Made by a program: the position numbers and the translations under genes
Notes under the pieces: model-generated
Databases searched by the model: none
Told to the model about the DNA's origin: nothing
Seen by the model: the letters and a program-made list of their open reading frames with translations, nothing else
Part shown: positions 19,263 to 27,912 of the stretch, piece after piece
Position numbering within the stretch: the first letter of the stretch is position 1
Layout: each line of letters starts with the position of its first letter
NCBI RefSeq assembly: GCF_029867415.1
Contig: NW_026705329.1
Coordinates: 434,001-498,000, forward strand
DNA: 64,000 bases
Source of the DNA: Vicia villosa
Lineage: Eukaryota; Streptophyta; Magnoliopsida; Fabales; Fabaceae
Direction: 5' to 3'

Positions 19263-20676
19263 GGGTAAGCCATATGGTAGAGGTAATACAAATACTGGTG
19301 GTTGGAAGAAGCCTAGTGGGGGAGACTCCAGTGCTTTTGTCAGGTGCTATAACTGTGGTGAGGTCGGGCACCGTAGGAATGAGTGCAAGCTGAATCAGAA
19401 GAAGTGCTTCAAGTGTGAAGAAGTGGGTCATGTTGCCGCTGATTGTAAGAAGAAGATTGTGACTTGTTACAATTGTGGTGAAGAGGGTCACATTAGCCCA
19501 CAATGTCCTAAACCGAAGAAGAACCAAGCTGGAGGGAAGGTCTTTGCTTTGTCTGGATCAGAAACCACTCTGGAGGATAGATTAATTAAAGGTACGTGTT
19601 TTATTCATGGCACACCTTTAGTTGCGATTATTGATACTGGAGCCACTCATTCTTTTATTTCTTTGGATTGTGCTAAGAGGTTGAATTTGGAAATATCTGA
19701 AATAAATGGAAGTATGGTTATTGATACTCCAGCGTCGGGTTCAGTAACCACTTCGTCTGCATGCTTGAATTGTCCGGTTGATATTTTTGGTAGGGAATTC
19801 GGGATGGACTTAGTGTGCCTTCTGTTGAAACAACTCGATGTGATCCTGGGGATGAACTGGTTAGAATTTAACCGTGTTCACATCAACTGTTTTTCGAAGA
19901 CAGTGATCTTTCCTGAAGAAGCTCATTCTGATGATCTGGAGATGACGGCTAGACAAGTGGATGAAGCTATCAAGGATGGTGCAACAGTGTTTATGTTATT
20001 TGCATTGACAAATTCGAAGGAAAGAGTAGTAAGTAGCGAACTACCAGTGGTGTGTGAATTTCCAGAAGTTTTTCCAGAAGATGTGAATGAATTACCACCG
20101 GAAAGAGAAGTGGAGTTTTCTATTGATTTAATTCCGGGAACTAGCCCAGTGTCAATGGCACCGTATCGTATGTCACCGTCTGAGTTGACTGAACTGAAGA
20201 AGCAGTTGGAAGAATTACTTGAGAAGAAGTTCATTCGTCCTAGCGTTTCTCCGTGGGGTGCACCTGTGTTGCTAGTGAAGAAGAAGGAGGGTTCAATGAG
20301 GTTGTGTGTGGATTACAGACAACTGAACAAGGTTACTATCAAGAATTGGTATCCCTTGCCGAGGATTGATGATTTGATGGATCAACTGGTTGGAGCATGT
20401 GTGTTTAGCAAAATTGATCTGAGGTCTAGGTATCATCAGATTCGTGTGAAAGACGATGATATTCAGAAGACCGCTTTCAGAACAAGGTATGGACATTATG
20501 AGTATTCGGTAATGCCGTTTGGAGTTACTAACGCACCTGGTGTATTTATGGAGTATATGAATAGGATATTTCATCCTTATCTCGATAAGTTCGTAGTGGT
20601 GTTTATAGATGATATCCTAATATATTCTAAGAGTGAGGAAGAACATGCAGAACATCTCAAAATTGTCGAAGTGTGA
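19255..20676 (+). pseudogene. T zinc knuckles, protease and RT (copy B)
   Basis: 473 codons. Three CCHC knuckles at residues 31-44, 51-64 and 71-84, aspartic protease D-T-G at 127-129, then a gypsy reverse transcriptase with V-F-I-D-D near residue 450. The frame ends in [12 protein letters not shown]. A deletion of about 30-40 nt has removed the link to the K-L-S-K-C-E-F motif, which continues in the next frame. The break occurs where both sides carry AAAATTGT, so a short repeat probably mediated it. Similarity is to Tekay/Del chromoviruses. Confidence 0.88.
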
Positions 20677-21350
20677 GTTTTGGTTAAAAGAGGTCAGTTT
20701 TCTTGGACATGTAATTTCTAAGAATGGTATTTCTGTCGATCCTACTAAGATAGAGGCTGTATCTCAGTGGGAAGCGCCGAAGTCAGTGTCAGAGATTCGT
20801 AGTTTTCTTGGTCTTGCAGGATATTACAAGAAGTTCATTGAAGGATTTTCAAAGTTAGCATTGCCGTTAACTAAATTAACCAGAAAGGGTCAGGCTTTTA
20901 TTTGGGATGTAAAATGCGAGGAAGGATTCCAAGAGCTGAAGAAGAGGTTGACTAGTGCTCCTATTTTGATTTTGCCGAATCCGACAAAATCATTTATGGT
21001 TTATTGTGATGCTTCGTTGATGGGTTTAGGTGGTGTACTGATGCAGAACCAACAAGTGGTCGCGTACGCGTCGAGACAACTCAAAGTGCATGAAAGGAAT
21101 TATCCGACTCATGATCTGGAGTTGGCAGCAGTGGTTTTTGTCCTGAAGTTGTGGCGACATTATTTGTATGGGTCGAGATTTGAGGTGTTTAGTGATCATA
21201 AGAGTCTGAAATATCTCTTTGACCAGAAAGAACTGAATATGAGGCAGAGAAGGTGGTTGGAATTCCTTAAAGACTATGATTTTAGTTTGAATTACCATCC
21301 GGGTAAGGCAAACGTAGTTGCTGATGCTTTAAGTAGGAAGACTTTGCATA
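20660..21350 (+). pseudogene. T RT thumb and RNase H (copy B)
   Basis: Starts at K-L-S-K-C-E-F-W and runs through F-L-G-H-V-I-S, the connection region and RNase H (Y-C-D-A-S, D-L-E-L-A-A, S-D-H-K-S-L), ending at V-A-D-A-L-S-R. In intact relatives integrase follows. Here the sequence passes within a few bases into ATGATGATG of the 3' LTR. No integrase is present. Confidence 0.88.
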
Positions 21351-21669
21351 TGATGATGATGGAATTGTGATTGAATGATGTTAATATATATGAACATACT
21401 TGAATGATGATGATGATGTTGATGATTGATGATGATGATGATGGTATAAGTATGTTGTATATGATGCATTCATTCATGTTCATTGATGATACTGTATCCA
21501 TAAGGGTGTGTTGGATCAGTGAAGGGCATGATTCCCATTGTGTGGAATCTGTGCTGGCAGGGCCGTATCTTGGACGATGTTGGATCGGTCATGGGTTATT
21601 CCCATTTGATGATGTTGGTACCACATGCATAGTGTCAGTTCATACATATGCATAATTTATAACATGATT
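21350..21669 (+). mobile_element. T 3' LTR remnant (copy B), cut at both ends
   Basis: Matches the 5' LTR from about 17665 on (TGGAATTGTGATTGAATGATG) and breaks at GCATAATTTATAACATGATT. It has one extra GAT triplet relative to copy D. Confidence 0.85.
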
Positions 21670-21670
21670 T
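21669..21670. other. Junction J3: T 3' LTR joined to S1 gag
   Basis: Left side follows copy D to 50829 (ACATGATT, which there continues GGATGTATT). Right side follows 15007 (TGAAAGCTACTGGC). The parents share no base at the join. The order is backward relative to S1, so gag sequence already passed is repeated. Confidence 0.85.
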
Positions 21671-21773
21671 GAAAGCTACTGGCGTAAGGCTTACTAGACA
21701 AGAAATGAATGATGATCAAAAGAAGCAATTCAAAAATCATCATAAATGTAGGACTGTTTTGCTGAATGCTATC
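21670..21773 (+). pseudogene. Scrap of S1 gag left of S2
   Basis: 104 bp, identical by eye to 15007-15110. It codes for the gag stretch K-A-T-G-V-R-L-T through L-L-N-A-I and ends in the CTATC target site of S2. Confidence 0.9.
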
Positions 21774-22992
21774 TGTTAGAACAAGATTTGTTCTGATCAA
21801 TTATCTTAGTTTTGATGATAACAATAATATGAATTTTGCTTAAGATAATATGGTACTCTAATCCAATGCAATTTCCCTTTCAGGAAATATATAAAGAGTA
21901 CGCATAATTCAGCGCTCAGAAGCTTTGTCTCAAAGGGTTCAGCATGCAACATCAGAACATGGTCTGGCAAGACATCAGAAGATGGTCGAAGCAGAATCAG
22001 AACATGGGTCTATGGAAGCATCAGAAGAACATGAGATCAGAAGCACTGAAGCTCAGAAGATGGTATCACGCTCAGAAGCACTTCAAGGTCAGAAGATCAG
22101 AAGATGCTATGCACCAAGCTGTTTGACTCTGATGATATTCAAACGTCGTATTCACAAACATCAGATCAGAAGAAAGTACAAGTGGCAAGCTACGCTGACT
22201 GACAAAAGGAACGTTAAAAGCTATTAAAGGCTACGTCAGTAGACACAGCGTGAACAAGGCTCGAGGTAGTTGACAAAAGCGTATAACATTAAATGCGATG
22301 CTGTACGGAACACGCAAAGCATTAAATGCATTCAACGGTCATCTTCTCCAACGCCTATAAATATGAAGTTCTGATGAGAAGCAAGGTTGACGATTTTAAC
22401 TATCCTGAACAAAACAACGCTTATCAAACTTGCTGAAACTCTGTTCAAATCAAAACTCAGAATCTTCATCTTCATCAAAGCTCACTACATTGCTGTTGTA
22501 ATATATTAGTGAGATTAAGCTTAAACGATTAAGAGAAATATCACAGTTGTGATTATCGCTTTTAAGAAGCATTTGTAATACTCTTAGATTGATTACATTA
22601 AGTTGTAAGGAACTAGAGTGATCGTGTGGATCAGAATACTCTAGGAAGTCTTAGGAGTGAACTAAGCAGATTGTAACTAGAGTGATCGTGTTGATCAGTA
22701 GACTCTAGAAAAGTCTTAGAGGGTATCTAAGCAGTTGTTCCTGGAGTGATCAGTGTGTGATCAGAAGACTCTGGAAGACTTAGTTGCTGACTAAGTGGAA
22801 AACCATTGTAATCCGTGCGATTAGTGGATTAAATCCTCAGTTGAGGTAAATCATCTCTGCGGGGGTGGACTGGAGTAGTTTAGTTAACAACGAACCAGGA
22901 TAAAAATAACTGTGCAATTTATTTTTATCTGTCAAGTTTTTAAAGCTACACTTATTCAAACCCCCCCTTTCTAAGTGTTTTTCTATCCTTCA
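21774..22992 (+). mobile_element. S2 5' LTR, 1219 bp
   Basis: Same sequence as the solo LTRs at 15111 and 44273, no difference noticed. TATA box CTATAAATA at 22355-22363. Three 64-bp stem-loop units at about 22613-22799. It is followed directly by a PBS, unlike the solo copies. Confidence 0.92.
22355..22363 (+). promoter_or_regulatory. TATA box of S2
   Basis: CTATAAATA in the context ACGCCTATAAATATGAAG, the probable promoter core of the only S2 copy that still drives an internal region. Confidence 0.6.
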
Positions 22993-22994
22993 AT

Positions 22995-23006
22995 TGGCAT
23001 CAGAGC
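22995..23006 (+). promoter_or_regulatory. S2 primer-binding site
   Basis: TGGCATCAGAGC two bases after the LTR, initiator-Met type. The rest of 22993-23078 is leader without features. Confidence 0.85.
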
Positions 23007-23078
23007 GCCGGTTCTAAGGTGCAAGCACTTAACCGTGTTTAGAAAAGATTCAGGAAGAGAAAAACGCTTCAGTAAAAG

Positions 23079-24998
23079 ATGGTTGATGAAAGTGAAAAGT
23101 CTACACCTACACCTGCATCTACATCTGGCTCTGCTGAGCAATACAACGGTAACAATGGTTATACTAGACCGCCGGTATTTGATGGTGAAAACTTTGAATA
23201 CTGGAAAGATAAACTGGAAAGTTACTTTCTGGGTCTAGATGGTGATCTATGGGATCTTCTGATGGATGGTTACAAACATCCTGTAAATGCCAGAGGCGTA
23301 AAGCTGACAAGGCAAGAAATGGATGATGATCAGAAAAAGCTTTTCAGGAATCATCATAAATGCAGAACTGTTTTGCTGAATGCTATCTCTCATGCTGAGT
23401 ATGAGAAGATATCTAACAGGGAAACGGCCTATGACATATATGAGTCCTTGAAAATGACTCATGAAGGAAATGCTCAAGTCAAGGAGACTAAAGCTCTAGC
23501 TTTAATCCAGAAGTATGAAGCCTTCAAAATGGAGGATGATGAAGACATTGAAAAGATGTTTTCAAGATTTCAAACTCTTACTGCTGGATTGAGAGTTCTT
23601 GACAAGGGATACACCAAGGCTGATCATGTAAAGAAGATCATCAGAAGCTTACCCAGAAGATGGGGTCCTATGGTGACTGCATTCAAGATTGCAAAGAATC
23701 TGAATGAAGTTTCTCTGGAAGAGCTTATCAGTGCCTTGAGAAGTCATGAAATAGAGCTGGACGCAAATGAGCCTCAAAAGAAAGGTAAGTCTATTGCGTT
23801 AAAATCTAATATCAAGAAATGCACTAACGCTTTTCAGGCTAGAGAAGAAGATCCTGAAGAATCAGAATCTGAAGAAGAAGATGAACTGTCTTTGATCTCC
23901 AGAAGGCTAAATCAACTCTGGAAGACCAAGCAAAGGAAGTTCAGAGGCTTCAGAAGTTCAAAGAAATTTGAACGTGGAGAATCTTCTGATGACAGAAGAT
24001 TTGACAAGAAAAAGGTCATGTGCTATGAATGCAATGAGCCTGGACACTACAAGAATGAATGTCCAAATCTTCAGAAGGAAAATCCCAAGAAGAAGTTTCA
24101 TAAGAAGAAAAGTCTTATGGCAACCTGGGATGAGTCAGAAGATGATTCAGAAGACGAGCAGGCTAACTGTGCGCTGATGGCGACAGAAGATGACGAATCA
24201 GAATCTACATCAGAATCAGATTCTGAAGAGGTATTTTCTGAACTTACTAGAGATGAGTTAGTTTCCGGTCTAACTGAACTACTGGAACTCAAGTCTCAGA
24301 TTAGTCTCAAATACAAAAAGCTGAAAAAGCAATTTGAATTTGAAACAAAGAAGCTTGAGTTGGAAAATTCTGAATTAAAAGAAAAACTTTTAAAATTATC
24401 CAATAATGTTGGATCTCCTTCTGATTCAGAAAAATCCACTCCTAGTCTAAACCATATTCTGAAAGAATATGATTTAAGTTTCAGGAAGTTCTTATCTAGA
24501 AGTATTGGCAGAAGTCAGCTAGCTTCTATGATATATGCTGTGTCTGGAAACAAAAGAGTTGGCATTGGTTTTGAGGGTGAAACCCCATACAAACTTGAAC
24601 CAGTTGATGAAATGAAATTAACATACAAGCCATTGTATGATCAGTTCAAGTATGGCCACTCCCATGATATAAGGCACACTTCACATGCTCAAAGTTTTCA
24701 CATAACACACACCAAAAAGCATGTGACACAACCTAGGAAATATCATGAAACTCACATTAAAAATTATCATGCTGTTCCTCCTATTGCTTACAATGTTAAA
24801 ACCAAGTTCAATCAGAACTTGAGAAAATCTAACAAGAAAGGACCCAAGAAAATGTGGGTACCTAAGGATAAGATCATTCCTATTGCAGATATCCTTGACT
24901 GCAAAAAAGACGAAGCACAACATGTCATGGTACCTGGACTCTGGATGCTCGCGACACATGACAGGAAGAAGGTCTATGTTCCAAGATCTGGTTCTTAA
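23079..24998 (+). CDS. S2 gag (639 aa)
   Basis: Open from the ATG 86 bp after the LTR. The N-terminus MVDESEKSTP differs from M1 and S1, but from A-S-T-S-G-S on it aligns with them. Gag domain about residues 30-233, one CCHC knuckle (CYECNEPGHYKNEC) near 312-325, an acidic Ser/Glu-rich stretch after it, a charged heptad-like segment and a His-rich tail. Length is within two residues of M1 gag. The last 116 nt overlap the pol frame. No disruption is visible. Confidence 0.92.
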   Translation: MVDESEKSTPTPASTSGSAEQYNGNNGYTRPPVFDGENFEYWKDKLESYFLGLDGDLWDLLMDGYKHPVNARGVKLTRQEMDDDQKKLFRNHHKCRTVLLNAISHAEYEKISNRETAYDIYESLKMTHEGNAQVKETKALALIQKYEAFKMEDDEDIEKMFSRFQTLTAGLRVLDKGYTKADHVKKIIRSLPRRWGPMVTAFKIAKNLNEVSLEELISALRSHEIELDANEPQKKGKSIALKSNIKKCTNAFQAREEDPEESESEEEDELSLISRRLNQLWKTKQRKFRGFRSSKKFERGESSDDRRFDKKKVMCYECNEPGHYKNECPNLQKENPKKKFHKKKSLMATWDESEDDSEDEQANCALMATEDDESESTSESDSEEVFSELTRDELVSGLTELLELKSQISLKYKKLKKQFEFETKKLELENSELKEKLLKLSNNVGSPSDSEKSTPSLNHILKEYDLSFRKFLSRSIGRSQLASMIYAVSGNKRVGIGFEGETPYKLEPVDEMKLTYKPLYDQFKYGHSHDIRHTSHAQSFHITHTKKHVTQPRKYHETHIKNYHAVPPIAYNVKTKFNQNLRKSNKKGPKKMWVPKDKIIPIADILDCKKDEAQHVMVPGLWMLATHDRKKVYVPRSGS

Positions 24999-25440
24999 GT
25001 CTGGAGGAGAAGTCAAGTTTGGAGGAGATCAGAAGGGCAAGATAATTGGCTCTGGAACTATAAAGTCTGGTAACTCTCCTTCCATTTCTAATGTACTTCT
25101 TGTAGAAGGATTAACACATAACCTCTTATCTATCAGTCAATTGAGTGACAATGGTTATGATATAATCTTTAATCAAGAGTCTTGCAAGGCTGTAAATCAG
25201 AAGGATGGCTCAATCCTATTTACAGGCAAGAGGAAGAACAACATTTATAAGACAGATCTGCAAGATCTTATGAGTCAGAAGGTGACTTGTCTTATGTCTG
25301 TTTCTGAAGAGCAGTGGGTCTGGCACAGAAGATTAGGTCATGCTAGTTTGAGAAAGATTTCTCAGATTAACAAACTGAATCTGGTCAGAGGACTCCCTAA
25401 TCTGAAATTCAAATCAGATGCTCTTTGTGAAGCATGTCAG
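24883..25440 (+). pseudogene. S2 pol, part 1: protease and integrase zinc finger
   Basis: Frame +1 relative to gag. Protease motif Y-L-D-S-G-C-S-R-H-M-T-G, then the integrase HHCC finger (W-H-R-R-L-G-H ... L-C-E-A-C-Q). The Athila-like element enters right after the last cysteine, at GTCAG (25436-25440), giving an immediate TGA. The frame resumes at 31938. Confidence 0.9.
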
Positions 25441-26795
25441 TGATCGGTAAAATAGCAAGTGTACTATTTTGCCTCTGTAGTAATAAAGGGAAAATTCCCC
25501 GAATATCGATCTCAAGGACTGCGTGAGATTATAGAGTTAGTCGCACTTCAATTAAACAAAAAGCCTTGGGGGTTTTGGTTTTTATAATGATGAATTAAAT
25601 TGCAAATAAACTTAAAAGGGATGATTTAGCCAAATATGAGTAACATGCCAGGGTAGGTGTGTGCATTAACATCTGTAACAACTCTGAATCCTTATTCCAA
25701 TAACAAAATCCAACTTATCAATTACCGGTTCTTAAGGGTAGTTGCCCCTAAGTCCTTAGTGGGCAAACCTTTGAACATTCAATCCTAATCCCAAAGTCCT
25801 CTGAAATTAGTGATGAAATCAAGTATTATAATTATCAAGAATAATCCGGTTGCTATAGGGTATCCCTAGTCCTAGGTGATATCTACTATAGTATGATGGT
25901 ATAAAAACCCTAACAATGGAGGTCAATCCTAATTGCCAGTCATAAATCAATCCAGTTGGTCCGACGAGGAAAGTAGTAAAAACATGATACCATTAAATTG
26001 AACATGAAAGGAAAATACGTTATTGAAATTCGGAATTCAAAATCATCACAAATGTTAATCAGGGACACCCCCCTAGCATTGGGGGGTTTAGCTACTCATA
26101 TCATCCAAAGAAATTACAAAGATATCAAATAAAGACATTACAATAGAGATGATGAACTTTGATCTTCAATGGCTTCCGCTCATGAGAGTTCTCCGTTCTT
26201 CTCCAATTGCATAGGCTTCTTCTCTCAATCCTCCAATTCTTCGTGTGGCAAAAAAGATCCCTAATTCATCTTGAAAGTTCTCCTAAATAGTGCAGACTCA
26301 CTTAAGTTGGTTGGAAATACCAAAAACACCCTTGCAGGCAAACCACTGAACAAAATCATAAAATTCACTGAAATCAGCGTCAAACCCAACACGGGCCGTG
26401 TTGAGCAACACGGGCACCCGTGTTGGTCCCCTGGAATATTTATTTTTGACACTTGGTCCCAGACTTAGCAACACGGGTCGTGTTGAGCAACACGGGCACC
26501 CGTGTTGCACCACTGTTTTCCTCTCTTCTCAAACTTTGCTCCTAGCGCTCTTCCTGACACGGCCCGTGTTGAGCAACACGGCCACCCGTGTCAGGCCTCC
26601 TGTAGCATGTTTTTGAAATTCCTTCAAAACTTCCGAGTTTCGCACTGATTTACTCCGGTTTCTCCATATGAACCTGAAAACATTAAAACATACAACCAAA
26701 GCATAAAATGACGAATAAAGAAATAAAACACTCAATAACAAAACTTAAACATACTTAAAAACAACGATAAAAATATGTGTGAAAACCACTGATCA
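25441..26795 (-). mobile_element. 3' LTR of the Athila-like element
   Basis: 1355 bp, ends TGATCGG and CTGATCA on the plus strand. Holds the three AACACGGG/CCCGTGTT clusters. In the element's orientation this is the LTR next to the PPT. Confidence 0.92.
26387..26595. repeat. Three clusters of AACACGGG / CCCGTGTT inverted motifs in the LTR
   Basis: At 26387-26425, 26468-26507 and 26556-26595 the pattern is CAACACGGGCCGTGTTGAGC followed by AACACGGGCACCCGTGTTG or a close variant. Each cluster can fold on itself in more than one way. They are repeated in the other LTR at about 31529-31737. They create spurious short open frames on both strands. Confidence 0.85.
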
Positions 26796-27912
26796 AACTC
26801 CCCCAAACTTAAACCGTTGCTTGACCTCAAGCGACAACTACAAAAGTTAATGACCTTCAAAGCACACGGTGTTCATACGTGAGATATCTGTCTGTATTGA
26901 TCAAGAAACAGTGATTTGGCATTCACATGACGCGACGAGTTTTGTTACCACATTAATCCTCAAGCTCCCGTTTCGGATACCTCTCCAACTATGCTTTGCA
27001 CTTAAGTCTCTTTCCGATTTTCCTCCTCTTTCATTCGGACAATCATATTAAGGCACTGCATTTCTTATAATAATCATCACCTGCATGAGACGGATCAAGG
27101 CTTCTTATTATTTTTTCTGGCACCAAACTAGCAGCATTGGCTACTTTTTATTACCGATGAAATTTTCAAACCTTGCAGTTATATATTGTCCTTTTGGACG
27201 ACGTTTGGGGATCAATCTCCTTTGGGCTGAATAACCGGGTGAGGGTTACCCAACTTAGCGAGCCGATTGCCTTTTACCGCCTTTTCATCATTTGGTACCA
27301 ACTTTATATCTCTTTTTTTTTTCTCAACCAGCCATCATGCAAGTGAATCCGAATTATGCCAGACTGTAACAATAAACTACTCGAGAAGTACTTCTCAGGA
27401 GACAAGTACTATGGTGCAAATCTACACGTTAGACTCGTATCTCTTTCAGGGAACCAGGGGTGCTTAAACAAACCTCTTGTCACATTATTCCGCACTTCCT
27501 GTCCTCAAACAATCCTCGCTTCATCTCTATATACTATTCCCGATCGCTCTTTAGGATCAAAACTTCTTCAACAAAAATTTAAAATTTCGGTAAAAATTTG
27601 GGCAGAATTCACTTTATGGTTTCACATCATACCAATAACGTAAAACTAACATAAAAATAAAATGCACAGAGAAGAGCCTCCCCCAAACTTGAACTAAACA
27701 TTGACCTCAATGTTTCAGAACGAGTTCGAGAGAGGTGACTCACAGAAGGTATCGCACTCTAATGATCACTTCCAAGCTTTCACCAGAGACGTCCTCTTTT
27801 ATTTCCTGAAAATAAAATAAACAAACAGAAAAATTAATTATTAAAACCGTGGGTTGCCTCCCACGAAGCGCTTCGTTTAACGTCGCATGGCTCGACGGTC
27901 CATTACCCTTTA
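26796..27912 (-). other. Non-coding 3' part of the Athila-like element with PPT
   Basis: About 1.1 kb without a credible ORF. The PPT (minus AAGTTTGGGGGAG) lies at 26810-26798, directly beside the LTR. A second PPT-like copy (AAGTTTGGGGGAGG) is at 27690-27677. In complete Athila elements the pol genes would come after gag-protease. Confidence 0.75.

Larger units (their letters stand above)
13573..21669 (+). mobile_element. S1 copy B: 5' part of a Sirevirus, truncated at junction J3
   Basis: Contains LTR, PBS and the first 101 codons of gag. Then come a solo LTR (15111-16329), 99 more gag codons, and chromovirus T (16627-21669), which is cut inside its 3' LTR remnant. The full version is 42734-59114. 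Confidence 0.9.
16627..21669 (+). mobile_element. T copy B: deleted Tekay-type chromovirus (Ty3/gypsy), truncated
   Basis: A 1889-bp 5' LTR, PBS, gag, PR-RT and RNase H, then a direct fusion (about 21350) into the middle of its own 3' LTR. Integrase and chromodomain are absent. The 3' LTR remnant is cut at 21669 by junction J3. Copy D keeps the right end with its target duplication. Confidence 0.88.

Noticed and set aside
26261..26741. Overlapping short frames in the Athila-like LTR
   Set aside because: Created by the AACACGGG/CCCGTGTT clusters; present on both strands and repeated in the second LTR.
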